Made by a program: the position numbers and the translations under genes. 16,788 nucleotides of DNA from Acetobacteraceae bacterium UBA6159 (GTDB lineage: Bacteria; Pseudomonadota; Alphaproteobacteria; Acetobacterales; Acetobacteraceae): positions 1-16,788 of the forward strand of contig DIUL01000194.1 of the NCBI GenBank assembly GCA_002422345.1, written 5' to 3'. Position 1 is the first letter of the stretch; every line of letters begins with the position of its first letter. A model generated the notes under the pieces. The model made no database searches. It was given only the letters and a program-made list of their open reading frames with translations, and was not told where the DNA came from. Below, piece after piece: positions 6,906-14,943 of this stretch.

Positions 6906-7402
6906 CCCGAAAGACCAAGGCCGGCACTCAGCCGACGCCGCCGATCCCCTCGATCCCACCGACGGATGTGTTGGGTCGATTGGCGGCACTGGCGACGATG
7001 ACCACGGCCGACCTCAGACAGCAATGGCGCGACCTGTTCGGCACGGAGCCACCGCCGTACAACCAGAAATTCCTGCGCAATCGCCTGGCCTATCGCGTGC
7101 AGGAACTCGCCTATGGCGGCTTGAAGCCGGCGACTATCGCCCGCCTTGAAGCCCTGGGCGAGCAACTCGACGGCGGCAACCTCACCATCCGCCGCATCCG
7201 TGCGGACCGGAAGCCCATCGCCGGCACCACCCTGGTGCGGGAGTACCACGGCGTCGAGCACCGTGTGACGGTGCGGGCCGACGACTACGAATACCAGGGC
7301 AGGGCGTTCCGGTCGCTGTCCGCCATCGCCCGCGCCATCACCGGCACCCGCTGGAACGGGCTGGTGTTCTTCGGCTTGAAGAGCCGGCAGGCGGCGACAT
7401 GA
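6902..7402 (+). CDS. DUF2924 domain-containing protein of the recombinase cassette
   Basis: 166 aa. The signature of DUF2924 is plain: T-T-A-D-L-R-Q-Q-W-R-D-L-F-G-T-E-P-P near residue 35, R-L-A-Y-R-V-Q-E-L-A-Y-G-G-L, and the C-terminal G-T-T-L-V-R-E-Y-H-G-V-E-H-R-V followed by Y-E-Y-Q-G-R-A-F-R-S-L-S-A-I-A-R-A-I-T-G-T-R-W-N-G. The family has no settled biochemical function, but it is regularly encoded immediately before a large serine recombinase, so a role in recombination (for example a directionality or DNA-binding partner) is inferred. It is joined by 4-nt ATGA overlaps to the 70-aa gene before it and the recombinase after it, so stoichiometric co-expression is likely. Confidence 0.9.
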   Translation: MTRKTKAGTQPTPPIPSIPPTDVLGRLAALATMTTADLRQQWRDLFGTEPPPYNQKFLRNRLAYRVQELAYGGLKPATIARLEALGEQLDGGNLTIRRIRADRKPIAGTTLVREYHGVEHRVTVRADDYEYQGRAFRSLSAIARAITGTRWNGLVFFGLKSRQAAT

Positions 7403-8739
7403 CCCGCAAGCCAACCACCACAGGGTTGCCGGCGTCCGTGCAGAAGTGGCGCTGCGCGATCTACACGCGGAAGTCGAGCGAGGAAGGCCTCGACATGGAG
7501 TTCAACTCTCTCGACGCCCAGCGGGAGGCCTGCGAAGCCTATATCGCCAGCCAGCGGGCTGAGGGCTGGGTGCTGGTGCGCGACCGCTACGACGATGGCG
7601 GCGTCTCCGGTGGTACCCTGGAAAGGCCGGCGCTGAAACGTCTGCTCGCCGACATCGAGGAAGGGCTGGTCGACGTGATCGTCGTCTACAAAATCGATAG
7701 GCTCAGCCGCGCCTTGATGGACTTCGCCAAGCTGGTGGAGGTGTTCGATCGTAACAACGCGACCTTCGTCAGCATCACGCAGGCGTTCAACACCACCACC
7801 TCGATGGGGCGGTTGACGTTAAACATCTTGCTGTCCTTCGCCCAGTTCGAACGCGAGGTGATCGGCGAGCGCATCCGCGACAAGGTCGCCGCCTCGCGCA
7901 AACGCGGGATTTGGATGGGCGGGTTCGTGCCGCTGGGCTACGACGTCCGTGATCGCAAGCTGGTGGTGAACGACGCCGAAGCGGACCTGGTGCGCGCGGT
8001 GTTCACCGGGTTTGTCGAGACCCGCTCCGGCACGCTGCTGCTGCGGCGGCTGCGGGAGGCCGGGGTGACCACCAAGCGGCGGAAGCCGTTCACCAAGACC
8101 GACATCTACCGGGTGCTGAACAACCGGGTGTATCTCGGCGAGGCGGTGCACAAGGGGACGGCCTATCCCGGCGAGCACGCCGCGATCGTCACCCCGGCGC
8201 AGTGGCAGGCCGCCCATGAGGTGTTGCAGGTCAGCCCGCGGGTGCGCCGCAACCAGACGGTGAGCCAGATGCCGGCCTTGCTGCGGGGGCTGATCTTCGG
8301 CTCCGACGGCCGAGCGATGTCGCCGACCCATGCGCGGGGCAAGCGCGGTCAGATCTATAAGTATTACGTCAGCCAATCGGTGCTGAAGGGGAGCGCGGCG
8401 GATGGGCCGGAGGTCGCCCGGGTGCCGGCAGGCGAGATCGAGGCTGCGGTGATCACGCAGGTGAGGGCCTTGGTCCGCCAGCCGGAGGTGATCGTCGGCA
8501 CCTGGCAGGCCGCTCGGGCCGAAATGCCGGACCTCACGGAGCACGCGGTCAGGGAGGCGCTGCACCAACTGGACCCGCTCTGGGACGAACTGTTTCCGGT
8601 GGAGCAAGCGCGGATCATCCACTTGCTGGTGGACCGGGTCGAGATCGGAGCCAGCGGTGCGACGGTCAGGCTGCGGTTGGAGGGTCTGACGAGCCTGGTC
8701 CGCGACCTAGGGGCCCGTGACCGCCAGGAGGCCGCATGA
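7399..8739 (+). CDS. Large serine recombinase (resolvase plus recombinase domains)
   Basis: 446 aa. The N-terminal resolvase domain has I-Y-T-R-K-S-S-E-E-G with S26 as the probable nucleophile, the N-S-L-D-A-Q-R-E-A-C motif, D-R-Y-D-D-G-G-V-S-G-G, V-Y-K-I-D-R-L-S-R with the catalytic arginines, and F-A-Q-F-E-R-E-V-I-G-E-R-I. The Recombinase domain (about 165-270) follows with G-Y-D-V-R-D-R-K-L and Y-R-V-L-N-N-R-V-Y-L-G-E. Where the family usually has a cysteine zinc ribbon, this protein reads G-L-I-F-G-S-D-G-R-A-M and Y-K-Y-Y-V-S-Q with no cysteines, so the metal site is lost. It would catalyse integration or excision of the element at att sites. It overlaps DUF2924 before it and the HTH gene after it by 4 nt each. 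Confidence 0.95.
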   Translation: MTRKPTTTGLPASVQKWRCAIYTRKSSEEGLDMEFNSLDAQREACEAYIASQRAEGWVLVRDRYDDGGVSGGTLERPALKRLLADIEEGLVDVIVVYKIDRLSRALMDFAKLVEVFDRNNATFVSITQAFNTTTSMGRLTLNILLSFAQFEREVIGERIRDKVAASRKRGIWMGGFVPLGYDVRDRKLVVNDAEADLVRAVFTGFVETRSGTLLLRRLREAGVTTKRRKPFTKTDIYRVLNNRVYLGEAVHKGTAYPGEHAAIVTPAQWQAAHEVLQVSPRVRRNQTVSQMPALLRGLIFGSDGRAMSPTHARGKRGQIYKYYVSQSVLKGSAADGPEVARVPAGEIEAAVITQVRALVRQPEVIVGTWQAARAEMPDLTEHAVREALHQLDPLWDELFPVEQARIIHLLVDRVEIGASGATVRLRLEGLTSLVRDLGARDRQEAA

Positions 8740-9137
8740 TAGCGACCCCGCTTATGCTGACGGTGCATATCCCGCTGACGGTCCGACGGCGTGGCGGGCG
8801 GAAGGTGGTGATCGCGCCGGACGGGACGGAAGCACCCGTCATTGCCACCGCCCGGATCGACAGCACGCTGGTGAAGGCGCTGGCTCGGGCGTTCCGGTGG
8901 CGGCGGATGTTGGAAAGCGGGGTGGTCTACACGGTGGGCGAGATCGCGGTGCGTGAGAAGATCAACAAATCCTATGTGTCGCGGGTGCTGCGGCTGACGC
9001 TGCTCGCGCCGGAGATCGTGGAGGCGATCCTGGACGGGCGTTACAGCGGGACCCAGCGGACACTGGCCGTGCCATTCCCGATCGAATGGGACCGGCAACG
9101 GCACGTGGTGCTGGGGGACACCGGATGGTCCAATTAA
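8736..9137 (+). CDS. ParB/KorB-like HTH protein, recombinase accessory
   Basis: 133 aa, start overlapping the recombinase stop in ATGA. The N-terminal half is beta-rich and basic (V-R-R-R-G-G-R-K-V-V-I). Residues about 70-105 contain V-G-E-I-A-V-R-E-K-I-N-K-S-Y-V-S-R-V-L-R-L-T-L-L-A-P-E-I-V-E-A-I-L, a helix-turn-helix of the kind found in ParB/KorB proteins, where S-Y-V-S is the start of the recognition helix. Small HTH proteins with this motif follow serine recombinases in many alphaproteobacterial cassettes. It probably binds att-site or promoter DNA and assists or represses recombination; this is inference from context. Confidence 0.8.
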   Translation: MIATPLMLTVHIPLTVRRRGGRKVVIAPDGTEAPVIATARIDSTLVKALARAFRWRRMLESGVVYTVGEIAVREKINKSYVSRVLRLTLLAPEIVEAILDGRYSGTQRTLAVPFPIEWDRQRHVVLGDTGWSN

Positions 9138-9300
9138 GCACTCGGAGCGAATGCATCCAGTCACAGCCGTGGTTCGGGGGACTTTTTTGGTTCCGCGGCC
9201 CAGGGACCGCCGCCCCGATTAGGTCGCTGGCGCCAATCTAAGCGTCGAGCCATACCTGCCGAAACGGTGACAGCAGGTACATCCAGCTATCGAGTTGCGA

Positions 9301-9359
9301 GGGTTGGATCGGCGCGACAGCGGGTCCAAGGTGTCCAATCCAGGCGGGGGTTGGATCGG
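9301..9359. repeat. 12-bp direct repeat GGGTTGGATCGG
   Basis: Identical copies at 9301-9312 and 9348-9359, offset by 47 bp, lie in the non-coding gap upstream of brxE. They could be binding sites for the upstream HTH protein, recombinase arm sites, or a regulator of the BREX promoter. Chance similarity is possible at this length in GC-rich DNA. Confidence 0.45.
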
Positions 9360-9373
9360 TGTGGCACTGGCGT

Positions 9374-9402
9374 GATTTGGTAGAGACCGGTGGCGGTATA
9401 AA
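9374..9402 (+). promoter_or_regulatory. Weak promoter candidate for the BREX operon
   Basis: A TATAAA -10-like hexamer (9397-9402) lies about 22 bp before the brxE start. At 17-bp spacing the -35 position reads GATTTG, a poor match. A GGGGATGG ribosome site at 9410-9417 supports ATG 9425. The start site would leave a very short leader. Only the AT-rich hexamer and position argue for it. Confidence 0.3.
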
Positions 9403-9424
9403 ATGAGCTGGGGATGGATACAGA

Positions 9425-9949
9425 ATGAATGGCGATTCTGCGGACTGGGATAACGCTGCGCTCTCGCGGATCGTCTCGCTGCGCTTAGCTGTTGGACTTC
9501 TTGGAGAGCGTGAGCATGCCGGCTGGTGGGCATCCAGCTTCATGTCCAAGGCGAGCACCGCGTTTCTAACGCCAGTGTTCGGGGTAAGAATTCTGCATGC
9601 TCGCTACCAAGGAGTCCTCGAGGCAGCCAGGCGGGTCCACGATGAACGGATCGGCGTTGGGCGTGCGTTCCATCCCTTTCGTTTACCTGACGTCATGGAG
9701 CAGAAGCTCTTCGGGGCTTGTCAGGCGGAGGACGAGCAATATACGTCCATCGTTGGGTCGGCCGATGCCGCTCAGACTGCGCTTGTGGGCTTGATGGGCA
9801 AGCCGGCGGAGGCGAAACCAGGCCCTACCCTCATGGGAACAGCGGCGCTGCTCGACGATCCCGGGTGGGTAGCCGACGTAGCCTCCGTATATCTATCAGC
9901 ATTTGGTGCCGGTGTTCAGTCGTTCCCTTACTTTCTTGGTGCTCAATGA
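9425..9949 (+). CDS. brxE: BREX protein BrxE
   Basis: 174 aa. The sequence carries features I associate with BrxE: S-L-R-L-A-V-G-L-L-G-E-R near the N-terminus, G-W-W-A-S-S-F, A-F-L-T-P-V-F-G, a conserved E-A-A-R-R-V-H-D-E-R-I-G-V-G-R-A-F-H-P-F-R-L-P, and a helical C-terminal half. BrxE is a small protein of unknown biochemical role found in BREX systems of the type 6 arrangement. It is the first gene of the BREX operon here, with a clear GGGGATGG ribosome site, and its stop overlaps the brxA start in ATGA. No membrane segment or catalytic motif is evident. Position and sequence agree, so the call is fairly firm. Confidence 0.8.
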   Translation: MNGDSADWDNAALSRIVSLRLAVGLLGEREHAGWWASSFMSKASTAFLTPVFGVRILHARYQGVLEAARRVHDERIGVGRAFHPFRLPDVMEQKLFGACQAEDEQYTSIVGSADAAQTALVGLMGKPAEAKPGPTLMGTAALLDDPGWVADVASVYLSAFGAGVQSFPYFLGAQ

Positions 9950-10734
9950 GCCAGGAGCGAAAGTACACCACTCAGCTTCAGGCGGGGCTTGGCCTTGTGC
10001 CGGAGACACTCAAGCTGCTTGCCATCTGGGAGCCAGGCATGGGGGGGCAGGATCTCCTCAGGACCGCGCTCGCGTCCGGAGATTTCCCGACGCTGGCGGC
10101 CCGCAGATTGCGGAACGTCATAATCGAGGCATTTGCGCCCAGATACCTAACTGACAACGGAGCGCCAGCCAAACTCCTGAAGACGATCTCGCATAGGGTA
10201 CCAAAGGAGGATTTTCGTTCACTCTGTTTCTTGTTTACCTGTCGCGCAAATCCGATCTTCGCCGACTTCGTCCGCCAAGTTTATTGGCCCCGCTACTCGG
10301 CAGGCGGAACCTTGGTATCGAAGGACGATGCCCTCAGCTTTGTCTCATCGGCTGTGTCCGACGGGCGGACAACCAGTAGCTGGTCAGCCGCTACGATCAT
10401 CCGTGTCTCCAGATACCTGCTTGGCGGATGCGCAGATTTCGGGATCCTTGGCGTCATGAAGGGCAACGCTAGGTCAATCATTACGTTTCGGATCACACTG
10501 GCCGTTACTGCCATCCTCGCCCACGATCTACATTTCAGGGGCTTGGGAGACCACGCGCTCTTGTGTCATCCCGATTGGAGCCTCTTTGGCCTCGAAGCGC
10601 CGGACGTACTCGCCGACCTGAGGCGCCTGGCATTGCGCGGCATGCTCATCGTGCAGTCGGCAGGCGGTATTACGCAGATTTCGTGGAAGTATGACTCGAT
10701 GGAGGACCTGGTCGATGGGATCGCTTGCCGCTGA
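9946..10734 (+). CDS. brxA: BREX protein BrxA (DUF1819)
   Basis: 262 aa starting at ATG 9946, which overlaps the brxE stop; the frame continues upstream to 9718, but that extension would overlap brxE completely and is rejected. Motifs typical of DUF1819/BrxA include Y-T-T-Q-L-Q-A-G-L-G-L at the N-terminus, a central N-P-I-F-A-D-F-V-R-Q-V-Y-W-P-R-Y and a late I-T-Q-I-S-W-K-Y-D-S-M-E-D-L-V-D. BrxA proteins from other BREX systems are small helical winged-helix DNA-binding proteins; the sequence is in keeping with that. It overlaps brxB by about 20 bp if brxB begins at 10715. Confidence 0.85.
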   Translation: MSQERKYTTQLQAGLGLVPETLKLLAIWEPGMGGQDLLRTALASGDFPTLAARRLRNVIIEAFAPRYLTDNGAPAKLLKTISHRVPKEDFRSLCFLFTCRANPIFADFVRQVYWPRYSAGGTLVSKDDALSFVSSAVSDGRTTSSWSAATIIRVSRYLLGGCADFGILGVMKGNARSIITFRITLAVTAILAHDLHFRGLGDHALLCHPDWSLFGLEAPDVLADLRRLALRGMLIVQSAGGITQISWKYDSMEDLVDGIACR

Positions 10735-11290
10735 CTTCGACGAACTGGTTCGTCGAGTTGAAGCCGGTCGTGAGTTCGCACATGCCAGCTTTGAACCGAT
10801 TTACTATCTGGTGTTTCATCCAAGTCAGCTCCTTGAGGCGAAACGGCTCTTGCCTGGGTGGATGTCCAAGTTGGCAAACGCAGGTTGGCGGGTGGAGACG
10901 TTCTCGCTTGCCGAACATATCGCTGACATCCTCACGAACGCGCCGCTCCGGCGGGTTTGGATCGAGGCGGATCGACGGGCGCCGCTGATGTGGGACCGGA
11001 CCAATCGCTCACTCGCAAACGCGTTGACGGCACAGGAGCGCCTGCAATCCCGCCTGGAGGCGCGACTTGCCGCTCTTGAAGGTCAGTCGTCAACGATCCT
11101 GCTGGTCACCGATGTTGAGGCCTTGCACCCGTATTTGCGTATCGGTGCGCTCGAGGCTCAGCTTCAGGGCAAGTTCCATGTCCCCACCATCTTCCTGTAT
11201 CCTGGCACCCGGACTGGGAAGACCAGGCTGAGGTTCCTCGGATTTTATCCCGAGGACGGAAACTACCGTTCCGTACACGTAGGCGGCTGA
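10715..11290 (+). CDS. brxB: BREX protein BrxB (DUF1788)
   Basis: 191 aa from ATG 10715; an in-frame ATG at 10691 would add eight residues with no family-like sequence. The pattern A-D-F-D-E-L-V-R-R-V near the start, P-I-Y-Y-L-V-F-H-P, I-L-L-V-T-D-V-E-A-L-H-P-Y-L-R-I, and the C-terminal V-P-T-I-F-L-Y-P-G-T-R-T-G and L-R-F-L-G-F-Y-P-E-D-G-N-Y-R are characteristic of DUF1788/BrxB. Its biochemical role is not settled, but it is needed for BREX defence in studied systems. It is tightly packed between brxA (overlap) and brxC (28-bp gap), consistent with one transcript. Confidence 0.9.
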   Translation: MGSLAADFDELVRRVEAGREFAHASFEPIYYLVFHPSQLLEAKRLLPGWMSKLANAGWRVETFSLAEHIADILTNAPLRRVWIEADRRAPLMWDRTNRSLANALTAQERLQSRLEARLAALEGQSSTILLVTDVEALHPYLRIGALEAQLQGKFHVPTIFLYPGTRTGKTRLRFLGFYPEDGNYRSVHVGG

Positions 11291-11318
11291 CAAAAACGTC
11301 CATCGATCAGAAAGCGCC

Positions 11319-14300
11319 ATGACCCGAATCAGCACTCTCTTTGACGCCGGAAAAGACATCCATCGCACAATCGAGAAGGTAATCACCTATCAAGCGTCAC
11401 AGGAGCAGCGTCTTAAGACTGAGATTTCCGAGTACATAGCCACCGAAAGCATAGAGCAGCAGCTTGAGGGCCTTCTGGAAAAGATGGCCGTTGCCATGGA
11501 GACGGGCTCCAGCCACGAGATCGGTGTCTGGGTTTCTGGCTTCTATGGTTCAGGCAAGAGCTCGTTCACGAAGTACCTCGGTCTCGCCCTCGACGACGGG
11601 GTGAAAATCGATGGGACACCATTCCTCCGCCACCTCCAGGATCGGCTCCACCGGCCAACGACAAAGGCGCTGCTCTCGAAGCTGGCCGCCAGATTCCCCG
11701 CTGCGGTCGTCATGCTCGATCTGGCGAGCGAACAGATCGCCGGCGCATCCCTCGCCGAAGTCTCAACCGTCCTCTACTACAAGGTCCTCCAATATGCCGG
11801 CTATTCCCGCAATCTGAAGGTCGCCGCCCTGGAGCGCAAACTCCGCAAGGAGGGCCGCTACACAGAGTTTGAGGAGGCGTTTCGAGAACTTACCAACGAA
11901 AAATGGGCCGATTACAGGAACGATGAGTTGGTCGTAGACAGTGTCGTCCCGCGCATCGCCCACAAGCTCTACCCGACCTTGTTTCGTACCGATCAGGCGT
12001 TCACGACGGCAACCGGGGATTCCGTCTATCTCATGGACGACCGCGTGCAGGAGATGATCGACCTCGTCCGTGAGACCTCGGGCAGGCAGCATATCCTCTT
12101 CGTCATTGACGAAATCGGCCAGTATGTCGGCAGCCAACAGACCAAGATCCTCGACCTTCAGGGTTTGGCCCAAAACCTGAAGGACCTAGGGGGAGGCAAG
12201 GTCTGGATCCTCGGAACTGCCCAGCAGACACTGACGGATGACGACCCGAAAGCCGCCATCAACTCACCCGAGTTGTACAAGCTGAAAGACCGGTTCCCTA
12301 TCACCGTCGCTCTCGAATCCAACGACATCAAGGAAATCTGCTTCCGCCGCCTGCTCGGAAAGTCAGCGGACGGTGCGGCCACGCTCGGCGCCCTGTTCGA
12401 CCGCCATGGGCAGGCGCTCCGTCAGCATACCAAGCTGATAGACGCCAGAGTCTACGACGCCGGGTTCGACCGGGAGACCTTCACGAACCTCTATCCCTTC
12501 CTGCCAGCCCACTTCGACATCCTGCTGCACCTCCTGGGCGCCCTTGCGAAATCCACCGGCGGGATCGGCCTCCGTTCGGCGATCAAGGTCATCCAGGATA
12601 TCCTCGTCGAGGGCGCGGGCTCCCTCCAGCCCGTGGCCGACCGAGAAGTGGGGTGGCTCGCCACCACGGTCACGCTCTATGACGCACTGGACAAGGACAT
12701 CCGGCGCGCGTTCCCATCCATTTACCAGGCCGTCCAACAGGTCGTCATGCAGTTCCGTGATGACCAGCTCTGCCAGGGAGTAGGCAAGTCCGTCGCCGTG
12801 CTCCAAATCCTCAACAACCTGCCAGTGACAGTCGACAACGTCGCCGCCCTGATGCACCCGGGGATCACCGATGCCTCCCTCGCCGACAAGGTCAAGGACG
12901 CCGTCGACCGCCTGCTGAAAAACCCCTTCGTCCCCTTGGGCGAAAGAGAGGGCTGGCTCAGCTTCTTCAGCGAAAAACTGAACGATGTGGAAGTGGAGCG
13001 TTCCCAGCTCTCGCCGCGCACCAGCGACATCCGCCGCGTATTCAATGAGGCCCTGAAGGAAGTCTTCGACCCACTCCCCACCGTCCGCCTCCAAGGGGCG
13101 CTCTCGGTGACCACAGGCCTCAAGCACCTCTCCGGCGGCCAACAATCCTCCCTCGCCGGCGACCGGGAGACCATCCAGACCATCGTCTCCTTCTCCGACC
13201 CGACCGACCACGAAGCCGAAAAAGGACGCGTCACGGACGAATCCCGCCATAGATCCTCCGAAACCAGCATCTACCTGCTCGCCCGCCGATCCCACGAGGC
13301 AGACGATATCGCGGCCGAAATCTGCCGCTGCCAGCGCATCGTCGAGTTGCATCGGCACGACCCGGACCAGGAAGTCCGCGAGTACTGCCAAAGCCAGATC
13401 GACCGAGCCGCCCGCTTTGCCTCCGAACTGCGGCAGAAGATCACCCGCGGCCTGACCCAAGGCTCATTCGTGTTCCGCGGCAAAGTCACAGCCGTGGACA
13501 GCCTCGACGAATCCCTTCTCGCGGCATCCCGGAAGCACCTGTCCGACGTCGCCGAACGCGTCTTCGACCGCTACCAGGAAGCACCCGATCGCGTCGCGAC
13601 CGACCTCGCGGAGAAATTCCTGCGGGCGCCGAGCCTGCGGGCGGTGACGTCGCAGATCGATCCGTTTGGCTTGGTGCAACTCAGCGGCGGCAACCCGAAC
13701 ATCAGAACCGACCACAAGGGCCTCGTCAGCATCAAGGACTTCATCGAGAAATACGGCATGGTTGAGGGCAAGCGATTGCTCGAAAACTTCTCCAACCACC
13801 CCTTCGGCTGGTCACCCGACACCGTCCGCTACATGCTCGCCGCCCTGCTCCTCGCCGGGGAGGTCAAGCTGAAGGTCTCGGGCCGCGAAGTCACCGTGGC
13901 GGGCCAGCAAGCCATCGAAGCGCTGAAGACCAACAACAGTTTCCGAGCGGTCGGCGTCGCCCTGCGCGACGACAGGCCCTCAATGGATGTCCTCGCCCGG
14001 GCGGCGGAACGTCTCACCGACCTGTCGGGGGACTCGGTCATCCCGCTGGAAGAAGACATCGGCAAGGCAGCCCAAAAGCTCCTGCCCTCGCTTCAGTTCA
14101 AGCTTGGCCCGCTCGCGGAAAGGCTGCGGTCCTTGCGTGTTCCCGGCGACGACACGGTCCGGTCGGCCAACCAGCAGATCGCCGACATGCTGCTCTCGGA
14201 CGCATCGGACGCGCCACAGCGCTTCGGCGCTGAACAATCCCCGCTGTATGACGGGCTGAAATGGGCGATGGCGGCCAATATCGCCTTCGACCAGGGCATC

Positions 14301-14939
14301 GACGACACCATCCGGGCACTCCGCGCCCTCGCGCAGGGGATCGCCGAACTGCCCGCCACCGGCATCCCCAACGACCTGCGAGACTCCGCGCGCGACGACC
14401 TGGACGCGGTCCAGGACATCCTCACCCAGGACGATTTCTTCAAACGCAAGGACGACCTGAACACCCGCAAGACCGCCATCGAAAGCCGCGTCGCCACAAC
14501 CGTCCTGGCCATGCACGCCAAGCAGCAGGAGCGGATACGCGCGGTCGAGGGCGAACTGGCGCTCCTCTCGGAATGGTCCGCCTTCACCGCCGAGGAACAG
14601 GCGGGCACCCTGGCCGCGATCGACGCCCTGTCCATCACCGTCACGCCCGACCTCGCGGGCCTGAAGCGCCTGATGTCAAACCAGTTCGACATCGAAGCCA
14701 CGATCACGGACACCAAGGCCCGCATCATTCGCGAAGGCAGGCTCCGCCGCCAGCCGCAAACCTATCCAACCCCAACAGACGGCGATCCCGTCATCGTGCG
14801 GGAACGGCGGCGCATGACCATCCCTCTGCCGCATCGCATCCAAAGCGTGGCCGAGCTGGACGCCCTGATCGCGACCCTGTCGCGGCTGCGGCGGGACCTG
14901 GATGACAACGACCTCGACCTTGTCGTGACCGGAGACTAG
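11319..14939 (+). CDS. brxC: BREX P-loop ATPase BrxC
   Basis: 1206 aa, the usual size for BrxC (about 1200). The Walker A motif G-F-Y-G-S-G-K-S is at residues 74-81 and Walker B I-L-F-V-I-D-E-I-G-Q-Y-V-G has D264 and E265. The N-terminus, M-T-R-I-S-T-L-F, followed by I-x-x-V-I, is typical of the family. The rest is helical, with charged coiled-coil-like stretches in the last 300 residues. BrxC is a large ATPase of the BREX complex, thought to act with PglX and PglZ on DNA. It follows brxB by 28 bp and precedes pglX by 4 bp. Third-position GC rises in the second half relative to brxE-brxB. The gene is intact, with no frameshift. Confidence 0.95.
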   Translation: MTRISTLFDAGKDIHRTIEKVITYQASQEQRLKTEISEYIATESIEQQLEGLLEKMAVAMETGSSHEIGVWVSGFYGSGKSSFTKYLGLALDDGVKIDGTPFLRHLQDRLHRPTTKALLSKLAARFPAAVVMLDLASEQIAGASLAEVSTVLYYKVLQYAGYSRNLKVAALERKLRKEGRYTEFEEAFRELTNEKWADYRNDELVVDSVVPRIAHKLYPTLFRTDQAFTTATGDSVYLMDDRVQEMIDLVRETSGRQHILFVIDEIGQYVGSQQTKILDLQGLAQNLKDLGGGKVWILGTAQQTLTDDDPKAAINSPELYKLKDRFPITVALESNDIKEICFRRLLGKSADGAATLGALFDRHGQALRQHTKLIDARVYDAGFDRETFTNLYPFLPAHFDILLHLLGALAKSTGGIGLRSAIKVIQDILVEGAGSLQPVADREVGWLATTVTLYDALDKDIRRAFPSIYQAVQQVVMQFRDDQLCQGVGKSVAVLQILNNLPVTVDNVAALMHPGITDASLADKVKDAVDRLLKNPFVPLGEREGWLSFFSEKLNDVEVERSQLSPRTSDIRRVFNEALKEVFDPLPTVRLQGALSVTTGLKHLSGGQQSSLAGDRETIQTIVSFSDPTDHEAEKGRVTDESRHRSSETSIYLLARRSHEADDIAAEICRCQRIVELHRHDPDQEVREYCQSQIDRAARFASELRQKITRGLTQGSFVFRGKVTAVDSLDESLLAASRKHLSDVAERVFDRYQEAPDRVATDLAEKFLRAPSLRAVTSQIDPFGLVQLSGGNPNIRTDHKGLVSIKDFIEKYGMVEGKRLLENFSNHPFGWSPDTVRYMLAALLLAGEVKLKVSGREVTVAGQQAIEALKTNNSFRAVGVALRDDRPSMDVLARAAERLTDLSGDSVIPLEEDIGKAAQKLLPSLQFKLGPLAERLRSLRVPGDDTVRSANQQIADMLLSDASDAPQRFGAEQSPLYDGLKWAMAANIAFDQGIDDTIRALRALAQGIAELPATGIPNDLRDSARDDLDAVQDILTQDDFFKRKDDLNTRKTAIESRVATTVLAMHAKQQERIRAVEGELALLSEWSAFTAEEQAGTLAAIDALSITVTPDLAGLKRLMSNQFDIEATITDTKARIIREGRLRRQPQTYPTPTDGDPVIVRERRRMTIPLPHRIQSVAELDALIATLSRLRRDLDDNDLDLVVTGD

Positions 14940-14943
14940 ACGC

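Larger units (their letters stand above)
9138..9424. other. Intergenic region between the recombination cassette and BREX
   Basis: 287 bp with no credible gene on either strand; minus-strand frames here overlap brxE antisense and look like shadows. It holds a 12-bp direct repeat, a weak promoter candidate just before brxE and an imperfect stem with arms at 9166-9172 and 9193-9199. An attachment site of the recombinase could lie here, because recombinase genes often sit next to their att site, but no core can be identified without the other junction. Confidence 0.4.

Noticed and set aside
9166..9199. Stem with arms GCCGTGG/CCGCGGC as a terminator after the recombinase cassette
   Set aside because: It needs a G-U pair, has a 20-nt loop, and the T run is in the loop rather than after the stem.
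9219..9558. Minus-strand open frames across the gap and the brxE start
   Set aside because: They overlap each other and brxE, have low-complexity Ser/Pro/Arg-rich translations and no ribosome site.
9718..9945. N-terminal extension of BrxA to 338 aa
   Set aside because: It would lie wholly within brxE; the ATGA overlap at 9946 gives a start that fits the family.
12363..13460. A 365-codon minus-strand open frame inside brxC
   Set aside because: It is antisense to the strongly supported BrxC ATPase and has the Asp/Gly/Val-rich composition typical of shadow frames.
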